A DNA stretch of 42,962 nucleotides from an uncultured Clostridia bacterium (GTDB lineage: Bacteria > Bacillota > Clostridia > TANB77 > CAG-508). The stretch lies in assembly GCA_944390535.1 (NCBI GenBank), contig CALXQV010000034.1, forward strand, positions 1 through 42,962, given 5' to 3'. The notes below the pieces were generated by a model, which was not told where the DNA came from, made no database searches, and saw only the letters and a program-made list of their open reading frames with translations. The translations under genes were made by a program, and so were the position numbers. This document shows, piece after piece, positions 35,029 to 42,485 of the stretch (the stretch's first letter is position 1; each line of letters begins with the position of its first letter).

Positions 35029-37227
35029 CTATTTCTTTCTTTTTACATCATAAACACTATTTACTTTTCTGATAACCTTTTGGGCTTTATTTAATTCATT
35101 TAAGTTTTCCACTTCAAGGGTAATATCAATGATTGCAATTCTCTCTTTTGTTGTTTTTGTATTAACGCCTAATATATTTACCTTTGTTGTTCCTAATTCT
35201 TTTAAAATATCTACTAATAATCCTATTCTGTCATTAGCGAAAATTTCAATTTCTGCTTGATATGATGATTTTTCCTCTTCATACCATTCTACATCTATCA
35301 TTCTATTTTCTTCTGATATCAAGTCTTTAACGTTATAGCAATCTTTTCTATGGACAGAAACCCCTCTTCCTTTTGTGATATATCCAACAATTTCATCTCC
35401 TGGAAGTGGATTACAACATTTTGAAAGTTTTACTAAGCAGTTGTCTATTCCTTTTACAATGACACCTGAACTTGATGGCTTTGGTTTCTTTTGCTTTGCT
35501 TTTTTTAGTTCTTCTAATTTCTTTTCGATATCTTCTTCTTCATGTTCTTTTCGATATTCTTGAAGCATTCTAGCAATCACTTTTACTGGTGAATTTGCTC
35601 CAAATCCAACAGCAGCATACATTTCATCTAAGTTTTTATATTTATATTTTTCAAGCATTGGGTCAATATATTCTTGTTTAAATAAATCAGCATGTGTAAA
35701 CCCTATTCTTTTTAATTCTTTTTCGATTAAGTCTTTTCCTTTTTCAATGTTTTCTTCTTTTTGTGCTTTTTTAAACCAACTTTTGATTTTATTCCTTGCA
35801 GCTGAACTTTTTACAAATTTTAACCAATCTCTACTTGGTCCTTTGGAATTGTCTGATGTCATAATTTCTACAATATCTCCACTTTGTAATGGTGTGATAA
35901 TTGGCATCATTTTACTATTAATTTTACATCCTGTCATTTTGTTTCCAATCTCTGCATGTATAATATATGCAAAATCAATTGGTGTGGCTCCTCTTGGCAA
36001 TACTTTTATCGCACCTTTTGGTGTAAATACATATACTTCATCTTCAAATAACTCTGTTTTTAATGTATTTAAAAATTCCTGTGGATCTTCTAGTTCTTTT
36101 TGCCATTCTAATGTTTCTCTAAGCCAAGCTAATTTATCTTCTTCTACTTTTACAGATTGCTTTCTTCCAAAATAGCTTGCTTCTTTATACGCCCAATGGG
36201 CCGCAATACCAAATTCAGCTACTTTATGCATTTCCCAAGTTCTGATTTGTACTTCAAATGGAGTTCCTTTTTCTCCTAATAATGTTGTATGAATGGATTG
36301 ATACATGTTTGGCTTTGGAACAGCTATATAATCTTTAAATCTGCCAGGCATAGGATTATATAGTTCATGAACCACACCTAATGCTGCATAACAGTCTTTT
36401 ACAGAGTTTACCAATATTCTTAGTGCAAATAAATCATAGATTTGGTCTAATGTTTTATTATCTCGTTTCATTTTTCGATAAATACTATATAAATGTTTTG
36501 CTCTTCCTGTTACCTCTGCATCAATTCTTTGTTTCTTTAAAGCTATACGAATATCATCCATGATTTTTTCAATAAATTTGGTTCTTTCTTCTCTTTTTTT
36601 GTTGATTCCTTCTACTAACTCATGATATTCTTCTGGTTCTATATATTTAAATGCCAAATCTTCTAGCTCCCATTTTAAAGAGTATATACCTAGCCTATTG
36701 GCAAGTGGTGCATATAACTCCCTTGTTTCTTTGGCATTTGCAATTTGTCTATCTCTTTTCAAATATTTTAGTGTTCTCATATTGTGCAATCTGTCTGCTA
36801 GTTTGATTAAAATGACTCGAATATCTTTTCCCATGGCTAGAAACATTTTTCGATAATCTTCTACTTGTTGTTCTTCTACTGAAGCAAATTGAATATTACT
36901 TAATTTGGTTACCCCTAGTACCATATCTGTAATTTCATTTCCAAATTGATTTCTTATATCTTTTTCTGTTACATCTGTATCTTCTACTACATCATGAAGA
37001 AGTGCAGCACAAATCGTACTATCATCTAGCCCAATATCTGCTAAAATATATGCTACATTAAGAGGGTGAATAATATATGGTTCACCTGAACTTCTTTTTT
37101 GACCTTTATGTTTTTCACTTGCCAATCGATAAGCTTTCATAATCAATTTAATATCTACTCTTCTAGAATGTTCTTTTCTTTTATTAATCACATCCTTGAT
37201 GGTTATTTCTTTTTTTTCTTCTTTCAT
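35029..37227 (-). CDS. rel: Bifunctional (p)ppGpp synthetase/hydrolase Rel
   Basis: Stringent-response enzyme that makes and degrades (p)ppGpp. The 732 residues carry, in order, the HD hydrolase domain (about 40-190) with CAALLHDVVEDTDV, the synthetase domain (about 225-345) with DLFALRILVNSVKDCYAALG and the substrate loop KDYIAVPKPNMYQSIHTTLLG, the TGS domain (about 385-450; VFTPKGAIKVLPRGATPIDF), a zinc-finger/CC segment (KCCNPLPGD) and a C-terminal ACT domain (about 655-730). Both catalytic halves look intact. I use the ATG at 37227, 7 nt after GGGAAG. It follows recJ at 46 nt and probably shares its promoter. Confidence 0.96.
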   Translation of the reverse strand: MKEEKKEITIKDVINKRKEHSRRVDIKLIMKAYRLASEKHKGQKRSSGEPYIIHPLNVAYILADIGLDDSTICAALLHDVVEDTDVTEKDIRNQFGNEITDMVLGVTKLSNIQFASVEEQQVEDYRKMFLAMGKDIRVILIKLADRLHNMRTLKYLKRDRQIANAKETRELYAPLANRLGIYSLKWELEDLAFKYIEPEEYHELVEGINKKREERTKFIEKIMDDIRIALKKQRIDAEVTGRAKHLYSIYRKMKRDNKTLDQIYDLFALRILVNSVKDCYAALGVVHELYNPMPGRFKDYIAVPKPNMYQSIHTTLLGEKGTPFEVQIRTWEMHKVAEFGIAAHWAYKEASYFGRKQSVKVEEDKLAWLRETLEWQKELEDPQEFLNTLKTELFEDEVYVFTPKGAIKVLPRGATPIDFAYIIHAEIGNKMTGCKINSKMMPIITPLQSGDIVEIMTSDNSKGPSRDWLKFVKSSAARNKIKSWFKKAQKEENIEKGKDLIEKELKRIGFTHADLFKQEYIDPMLEKYKYKNLDEMYAAVGFGANSPVKVIARMLQEYRKEHEEEDIEKKLEELKKAKQKKPKPSSSGVIVKGIDNCLVKLSKCCNPLPGDEIVGYITKGRGVSVHRKDCYNVKDLISEENRMIDVEWYEEEKSSYQAEIEIFANDRIGLLVDILKELGTTKVNILGVNTKTTKERIAIIDITLEVENLNELNKAQKVIRKVNSVYDVKRKK

Positions 37228-37273
37228 ATATACACTTCCCTTTTCTTCTTTCATTTTAATTTTTATTGTACTT

Positions 37274-38965
37274 CTAAATCGCCCTCATCATATCTTTCAT
37301 ATTAATTTGCAATGTATCAACACCATTAAAAGTATTCACTTCTAATACGCCTACCACATCTACTTTATCACCAATTCGATATTCTTCTGCAAGTGTTCCC
37401 ATATTAAATCCAATGGCATTTACTACGGTGTTTCCTTCTTTTAATGTTAATTTTAAATGTTTTCCTTCTGATAAAGCTCTAATAGAATCTATTTTTAAAT
37501 TTTTAAAAGCAAAAACAGGCATTTTATTTCCTTCTCCAAAAGGTTCTAATGCTTTTAGACTTTCTACCATTTCTTTATGAATACTACCAAAGTCAACTTT
37601 TGCATCTATATGAATGACTGGAACAATTTTTTCTATATTGGCTTCTTTTGCAATATTTTCAAATTCTTTTTTAAAATCTTCAAATTTTTCTTTCTTGATA
37701 GTAATGCCTATTGCCATACTATGTCCACCAAATTTTTCAATGGTATCTGTACATTTTGATAAAGCTTCATGTAAATCAAATCCAGGGATACTTCTTCCTG
37801 AACCTGTTCCTATTCCATCTTCTTCAAAACTTAACAGGATACTAGGCTTAAAATACATTTCTGTAATCTTGGAAGAAACTATCCCAATAACACCATGATG
37901 CCAATGATGTCCTCCCACAGCAATGGTTGCATTTTCAGCCAAGTGTTCTTCTTCTATTTGTTCGATAGCACTTTCAAAAATTTTCTTTTCTGTATCTTGC
38001 CTTAATCGATTATATTCATTTAATTTATTGGTAAGTTGGGAAACTTCGTTAATATTTTTAGATAAAAATAGTTGCAAGGCATCTTCTGCTTTTCCCATTC
38101 TTCCACAAGCATTAATTCTTGGTGCAATTCCAAAAGAAATGCTGTTAGAGTCAATTTTGGTATAGCCTGATGACTGAATAATCGATTTTAATCCTATATT
38201 TTTAGTTTGTTGAATTAATAACAAGCCTAGTTTGGCAATTACCCTATTTTCATCTACTAATGGAACAATGTCTGATATGGTTCCTATACAAACGATATCT
38301 AAATATTTTAAATATGCTTCTTCCTTTAATCCTAACTTAATTCCTAAAGCTTGTATGACTTTAAACACAACCCCAACACCTGCTAACTCGCGAAATGGAT
38401 ATGTACTGTCTTTTCGTTTATTGTCAATAACGGCTAATGCCTTCGGTAGTACACTTCCTGGTTCATGGTGGTCTGTAACAATCGTCTCTATTCCTAAATG
38501 ATTGGCATATTCAATTTCTTCGATTGCAGATATTCCACAATCTACGGTTATCATTAATTGGCATCCATTTTCATAAATCTTATCAATTGCTTTTTTATTT
38601 AATCCATATCCCTCATTTAATCTATTGGGAATATATTGAGATACTTCTAATCCTCTATCTTTCAAAAAGCTTTTTAATACAGTAATACTTGTAATTCCGT
38701 CTACATCATAGTCTCCATATATTGTGACTTTTTCTTGTTTTTCTATTGCTTGTACAATTCTATTGATTGCTTTTTCCATATCTGTTATCAAATATGGGTC
38801 ATGAAAATCATTTCTTGTTGGATTTAAAAATAGTCTAATGTCTTCTTCTTTGATAATGTTTCTATTGGCAAGTATCGTTGCTAATAGCTTATTTATTTGA
38901 TATTTATTACATAATTCTTCTACTTTTTCTTCTTCTACCTCATATATTTGCCATTTTTTGTTCAT
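37274..38965 (-). CDS. recJ: Single-stranded-DNA-specific exonuclease RecJ
   Basis: 5'-3' single-strand DNA exonuclease of recombination and base-excision repair. The 563 residues show the DHH-family signatures: IYGDYDVDGITSITVLKSF (about 80-98), TVDCGISA, VTDHHEPG (about 163-170), the DHHA1 region GHHWHHGVIGIVSSKITE (about 345-362) and GTGSGRSIPGFDLHEAL. The C-terminal domain (about 455-560) resembles the OB-like RecJ tail. AGGAGAGG precedes the ATG. It heads the minus-strand run recJ-rel-hydrolase. Confidence 0.95.
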   Translation of the reverse strand: MNKKWQIYEVEEEKVEELCNKYQINKLLATILANRNIIKEEDIRLFLNPTRNDFHDPYLITDMEKAINRIVQAIEKQEKVTIYGDYDVDGITSITVLKSFLKDRGLEVSQYIPNRLNEGYGLNKKAIDKIYENGCQLMITVDCGISAIEEIEYANHLGIETIVTDHHEPGSVLPKALAVIDNKRKDSTYPFRELAGVGVVFKVIQALGIKLGLKEEAYLKYLDIVCIGTISDIVPLVDENRVIAKLGLLLIQQTKNIGLKSIIQSSGYTKIDSNSISFGIAPRINACGRMGKAEDALQLFLSKNINEVSQLTNKLNEYNRLRQDTEKKIFESAIEQIEEEHLAENATIAVGGHHWHHGVIGIVSSKITEMYFKPSILLSFEEDGIGTGSGRSIPGFDLHEALSKCTDTIEKFGGHSMAIGITIKKEKFEDFKKEFENIAKEANIEKIVPVIHIDAKVDFGSIHKEMVESLKALEPFGEGNKMPVFAFKNLKIDSIRALSEGKHLKLTLKEGNTVVNAIGFNMGTLAEEYRIGDKVDVVGVLEVNTFNGVDTLQINMKDMMRAI

Positions 38966-38994
38966 ATTCCTCTCCTAATTTTAACATTTTTTAT

Positions 38995-39023
38995 ATTGTA
39001 TACTATTTTATTCATTTTTTAAA
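38995..39023 (-). promoter_or_regulatory. Candidate promoter of recJ
   Basis: Minus-strand TTTAAA (39018..39023), 17-bp spacer and TACAAT (38995..39000). It is in the divergent gap with the tandem-HD gene. The rest of the 303-nt gap (38966..39268) holds AT-rich DNA without a gene, plus the opposite promoter and leader. Confidence 0.45.
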
Positions 39024-39157
39024 GAGGGTAAGGACAATTTGTGAAATTAATCTTTCTATTTAAAATATTTTCTACTTTATTTGTTACAATTAATATAGTT
39101 ATATTTATGTAATATTAATTAACTAAAAGTATTTTTATTTTTCTTACCTCTCTTTAC

Positions 39158-39186
39158 TTGAAGTATACATAAAACCATGCTATAAT
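39158..39186 (+). promoter_or_regulatory. Sigma-A promoter of the tandem-HD gene
   Basis: TTGAAG (39158..39163), exactly 17-bp spacer and perfect TATAAT (39181..39186). The transcript would carry an untranslated leader of about 75 nt. Confidence 0.8.
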
Positions 39187-39268
39187 TAGAGTTGATAACA
39201 TTGTAAAAGTTTTCCTTGCGAGACAACACACTTTTGCAAGAGGACTATAATTATAAGGAGGAATAAAA
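39187..39268 (+). promoter_or_regulatory. Structured 5' leader with mutually exclusive pairings
   Basis: TTGTAAAAGT (39201..39210) can pair with ACTTTTGCAA (39230..39239; ten pairs, one G-U). CTTGC (39215..39219), in that loop, can instead pair with GCAAG (39236..39240). The second pairing uses part of the first arm, so the two forms compete, or a short version of the first stem plus the second makes an H-type pseudoknot. AAGGAGG lies 15 nt further on. No known riboswitch class is recognised. Confidence 0.5.
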
Positions 39269-40426
39269 ATGTTAAAAAATGAATTAAAACTGGAAAACTT
39301 ACAGGCTATTAATGAGGTGTTTAAACGCTTGAACATCTTACGTCGGTGGACATCATTAACCACCGATGGGAAGTATAATGAACTAGCTAAGCAAGCATTA
39401 AATTGTATTACTGCTTATATGCTTGCTTCATTTGTAGAGGCCCAAGGAAACATTATTAACTGGGAAAGGTTTCCGAAAATTGCTCTTTATAGAGCATTCC
39501 AAAAAGTATATGTATACTTTGATACTCCCGAGCACATTATTGAAGAAATTTGTGTTATTGGGAATATTAATAAAGATTCCTTTAATGTAGCAACTAAAGA
39601 AATTATTCAGGAACTCACCAGTGAAGAATTTTCCGATTTTCTTTCTGAAGGAATTGGAACAAATGAGATGGAAATCTATCGGGCTGCTACCAAAATTGCA
39701 ACTTTAGTAGAGCTTGAAGAAAACTCCCCTTTGATGAAAGATATTGGAGAATACAGAAATAAATTTGCTGAAATCCAACATTCTCTGGAAAAATTCTTCC
39801 ATATTACGGAAGTTCTCGAGTTTTCTGACCCTAGTAGTGAACTTTTTAAGATATTATTAAAGATTTCTAAGCTCAGAAATCAGAATCGGTGGGCTGTACA
39901 GCCTTACTTAATTAACTGCTCTGTCTTAGGGCATCTCTTCGACACAGCTGTTTTAGCATATTTTATAGGTTTAGAACATTTTAACTGGTCTGAAAAAACT
40001 GCTTCAAAGATGTTCTTTATGGGAATCTTCCATGACTTAGCAGAAGTATGGACAAGTGATGTTCCTTCTCCTATAAAAGACCGCATTCCTGGATTCCGTG
40101 CTGCCACAGAAAAGTACGAAATGCAGGTACTTAATAAAAACTTATATAGAAAAGTACCTGAATTCTTAGCAAACAAGCTTCGTTCAGTCATGTTCGAAGA
40201 AGAATCTAATGCTTCTTTTCATAGCATCATGAAATCCGCTGACTATTTGTCTGCTGATTCAGAATGTTGGAGACAATATGTCTCAGGAATTCGAGATTCA
40301 TATTATTTAAAAGAACCACTCTTAGGATTCGATAAGAAACTAGAAGAAGGGATTTATTCTCTTCCACCAGTTTGTAAGAGCCTTCATGCATATTATATAG
40401 AATATGCTAAAAATGTAGTAGCATGA
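39269..40426 (+). CDS. Tandem HD-domain protein, YfbR-like 5'-nucleotidase family
   Basis: A 385-residue cytoplasmic protein with two HD-like halves. The C-terminal half (about 200-330) is a complete YfbR-like domain: RNQNRWAVQPYLINCSVLGHLFDTAVLA (read in parts; His222), FMGIFHDLAEVWTSDVPSPIK (His255-Asp256, Glu259, Asp264), then KSADYLSADSECWRQY. The N-terminal half (about 20-95) repeats the RRW...NELAKQALNCITAYMLA layout but lacks the HD metal ligands, so it looks like a degenerate copy. YfbR hydrolyses deoxynucleoside 5'-monophosphates; the same is only inferred here. The base composition is richer in G+C than most neighbours. AAGGAGG lies 8 nt before the ATG; a strong terminator follows. 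Confidence 0.88.
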   Translation: MLKNELKLENLQAINEVFKRLNILRRWTSLTTDGKYNELAKQALNCITAYMLASFVEAQGNIINWERFPKIALYRAFQKVYVYFDTPEHIIEEICVIGNINKDSFNVATKEIIQELTSEEFSDFLSEGIGTNEMEIYRAATKIATLVELEENSPLMKDIGEYRNKFAEIQHSLEKFFHITEVLEFSDPSSELFKILLKISKLRNQNRWAVQPYLINCSVLGHLFDTAVLAYFIGLEHFNWSEKTASKMFFMGIFHDLAEVWTSDVPSPIKDRIPGFRAATEKYEMQVLNKNLYRKVPEFLANKLRSVMFEEESNASFHSIMKSADYLSADSECWRQYVSGIRDSYYLKEPLLGFDKKLEEGIYSLPPVCKSLHAYYIEYAKNVVA

Positions 40427-40439
40427 ATTCCAGTTTTAC

Positions 40440-40482
40440 CAAGCAACACATCCCAAAATTAGGATGTGTTGCTTGCTTTTTT
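40440..40482 (+). terminator. Intrinsic terminator of the tandem-HD gene
   Basis: Stem of 14 bp, CAAGCAACACATCC / GGATGTGTTGCTTG, with an 8-nt loop, then CTTTTTT. It lies 14 nt after the stop. Confidence 0.95.
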
Positions 40483-40535
40483 CTTTTATTATTAATTATA
40501 AAATATTTTAAATTCTAAATAAAATTAAGCTCCTT

Positions 40536-40574
40536 AGTCTGTGTATATTTGTGTAAGAAAATATACATGTGACT
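40536..40574 (-). terminator. Possible hairpin beyond the feoB fragment
   Basis: On the minus strand AGTC-TGTATATTT pairs with AAATATACA-GACT around an internal loop, 41 nt after the feoB-fragment stop. There is no strong T-run, so a terminator role is only tentative. Confidence 0.35.
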
Positions 40575-40614
40575 AAAAATGCAGTTTTTACTCAAATTAC
40601 TTTTCTTTAATATA

Positions 40615-41463
40615 TCATATAACGAAAACATTATATACCAACGTAGTCATCATACAAAGAACAATTCCGCAAACCGTTGGGATTAAAAAGCTAATAGCAG
40701 TCCATTTTAGGCTTCCTGTCTCTTTTTTAATTGTAAGTAATGTAGTCGCGCAAGGAAAATGAAATACGGTAAATAACATCACATTGATAGCAGTTAATAT
40801 CGTCCAACCATTTTGTTTTAGAATCTCGCCTATTGCAAATGTATCTTCCATATTCACTAATGAAGTACCTTGTATATAACACATCAATATAATAGGTAAA
40901 ACGATTTCATTTGCAGGTATTCCTAGTATGAAAGCAGTTAAAATATATCCATCTAATCCCATAAGCTGTGCCAATGGGTCTAAAAAATTCGCAATTATCG
41001 TTAATAAACTTTCTCCTTGAATACCAATGTTAGCGAATAACCATATCACGAGTCCAGCAGGTGCTGCGACTGCAATTGCTCTTCCTAATATAAAAATTGT
41101 TCTGTCAAAAATAGATCTAACTAATACTTTCAAAAATTGGGGTTTTCTATATGGTGGTAATTCTAACACAAAAGAGGATGGCATCCCTTTTAATATTGTC
41201 TTAGATAATATTTTAGAAATTACTAATGTCATGATAATTCCTAAAATAATTACACCCATGACAGCTATTGTGGATACAATGGAAGCACCTATCCCTCCTA
41301 TGGTTCCTGCTATAAATATAGTTGCAATTGTAATTAAAAATGGAAATCTTCCATTACAAGGAACTAAATTATTCGTTAGTATAGCAATTAATCTTTCTCT
41401 TGGCGAATCAATAATTCTACAACCTGTTACTCCACAACTATTACATCCAAATCCCATGCACAT
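40615..41463 (-). pseudogene. feoB: Truncated ferrous iron transporter FeoB (C-terminal half only)
   Basis: The open frame encodes the membrane gate part of FeoB: MCMGFGCNSCGVTGCRI, IDSPRERLIAILTNNLVPCNGRFP, ALxAPAGLVIWL-like helix, LMGLDGYILTAFILGIPANEIVLPII (in parts), and a last helix pair ending VYNVFVI. The N-terminal GTPase domain with its GxxxxGKS motif and the first gate helices (about 400 residues) are missing. The homology begins only two or three residues before the ATG; upstream sequence is open but unrelated, and there is no ribosome binding site. The fragment is therefore most likely a 5'-deleted remnant, not a functional transporter. No feoA is present. Confidence 0.85.
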
Positions 41464-41605
41464 GGTGATGACAATATGGTAATTTTTAATAATGTTGATA
41501 GATATGGTGTTATAAATTATATAAAAGTAAAGTTTAGTGTATATTTTAGAATTTAATTATTATTGTTATACGTATTAAGAGAAATTAAATAACATTTTTA
41601 ATAAC

Positions 41606-41634
41606 TTGAAAATACACCTTTTTTGTGTTACAAT
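41606..41634 (+). promoter_or_regulatory. Promoter of the 101-residue ORF
   Basis: TTGAAA (41606..41611), 17-bp spacer and TACAAT (41629..41634). It would give a leader of about 115 nt. The 291-nt gap 41464..41754 contains no other feature that I can support. Confidence 0.65.
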
Positions 41635-41754
41635 ACTCATACCATAACACAAGTATGTTTAGATAGATGTAACCTAATAATATGATTATATGTGGAGGTG
41701 AATAAATATAAGACATTTTCTTTAAACCAACTTAAATTGAGGAGGAATATTTTT

Positions 41755-42060
41755 ATGTATATTAGAAAAAACCATGAAATACGGAATGAACAAGATGTAC
41801 AAAATTTAGTTACTGCTATTATTAACAGGCAAACAAAGCCTTTTGTGCCAGAGATAATAGAAGGAATAGTTAGGTTTTATCTACGTGACTCAGAATTTTA
41901 CCATAGCTATAATTTAATAAACAAACTCGTAGATGAAACTTTAAACTTGTTTCAACGACAAGATTTGGTTGCTTGCTATAACGGAACATTTTATCCAAGA
42001 GATGTATTTCTCGATGATTTTATACCGGAATATTATAATATTTTTAAGCAAAAGTGTTAA
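41755..42060 (+). CDS. Small hypothetical protein, 101 residues
   Basis: I do not recognise it. The likely product starts MYIRKNHEIRNEQDVQNLVT, is soluble and helical, and has an aromatic C-terminal half (LVACYNGTFYPRDVFLDDFI). The ATG at 41755 lies 9 nt from GAGGAGG; the open frame extends upstream to a GTG at 41692 that lacks a good site, so the longer form is less likely. It has a promoter and a terminator of its own. It lies in the accessory region between the feoB fragment and the AlbA gene. Confidence 0.78.
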   Translation: MYIRKNHEIRNEQDVQNLVTAIINRQTKPFVPEIIEGIVRFYLRDSEFYHSYNLINKLVDETLNLFQRQDLVACYNGTFYPRDVFLDDFIPEYYNIFKQKC

Positions 42061-42103
42061 AAGAAATTGTTGTCCAATTAATTAATTGATTAAAAGGGAA
42101 AAG

Positions 42104-42134
42104 ATGTTATTCGTTACATAGAATAGCATTTTTT
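42104..42134 (+). terminator. Intrinsic terminator of the 101-residue ORF
   Basis: Stem ATGTTATTC / GAATAGCAT (nine pairs, one G-U), 8-nt loop, then TTTTT. It lies 44 nt after the stop. Confidence 0.82.
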
Positions 42135-42175
42135 CCATCTTTAATAGCGTATTTTTTATAAAATTGTAGTTTTAT

Positions 42176-42223
42176 AAAATGGAGCAAATTAAAGTTTTTT
42201 GAATAACTTTTTTGCTCCATTTT
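42176..42223. terminator. Second strong hairpin in the accessory gap
   Basis: Stem of 13 bp AAAATGGAGCAAA / TTTGCTCCATTTT with a 22-nt loop, T-rich on both sides. A smaller perfect palindrome TTATAAAA / TTTTATAA (42156..42177) abuts it. It can terminate either strand. It is the second terminator-like structure in a 425-nt non-coding gap (42061..42485). Confidence 0.7.
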
Positions 42224-42285
42224 AATTTTATCTAATAAACTTATTTCAATACTTTCCTGTTTTTCAATCCCTATTTATCCGCGTG

Positions 42286-42321
42286 GTGTTAAAGGAGCGA
42301 CATCGCTAGATGTCGTGTTAA
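42286..42321 (+). other. GC-richer hairpin flanked by GTGTTAA direct repeats
   Basis: CGACATC / GATGTCG (42298..42315, loop GCTA) lies between two direct repeats GTGTTAA (42286..42292 and 42315..42321). A weak GTGGT...ACCAC pairing could close a larger fold. It stands out from the AT-rich surroundings. It may be the trace of a small RNA or element; I cannot name it. Confidence 0.35.
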
Positions 42322-42406
42322 GAAAATTTTCATACCACTTTTTAGTATGATTTAAGTAGATCATTTTATAAATTATAATGTTAGTTATGATGTTGAAAAA
42401 TTTTAT

Positions 42407-42435
42407 TTGACAAAATATAGAATAAAGTATAGAAT
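42407..42435 (+). promoter_or_regulatory. Promoter of the AlbA-domain gene, -10 inside the repeat array
   Basis: Perfect TTGACA (42407..42412), 17-bp spacer and TAGAAT (42430..42435, 5/6). The -10 lies in the second unit of a 12-nt tandem repeat that repeats the motif. Confidence 0.75.
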
Positions 42436-42464
42436 AAAGTACAGAATAAAGTGTAGAATAAAAT
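42417..42464 (+). repeat. Four 12-nt tandem repeats carrying -10-like motifs
   Basis: Units ATAGAATAAAGT, ATAGAATAAAGT, ACAGAATAAAGT, GTAGAATAAAAT at 42417..42464. Each includes TAGAAT or CAGAAT. The tract sits between the -35 and the ribosome binding site of the AlbA gene, so gain or loss of a unit would alter the distance from the -10 to the start of translation. Confidence 0.85.
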
Positions 42465-42485
42465 TATTCTGTATGGAGGTTAGAT

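Noticed and set aside
39154-39363. Minus-strand open frame across the tandem-HD promoter
   Set aside because: It overlaps a clear promoter, leader and gene start on the other strand.
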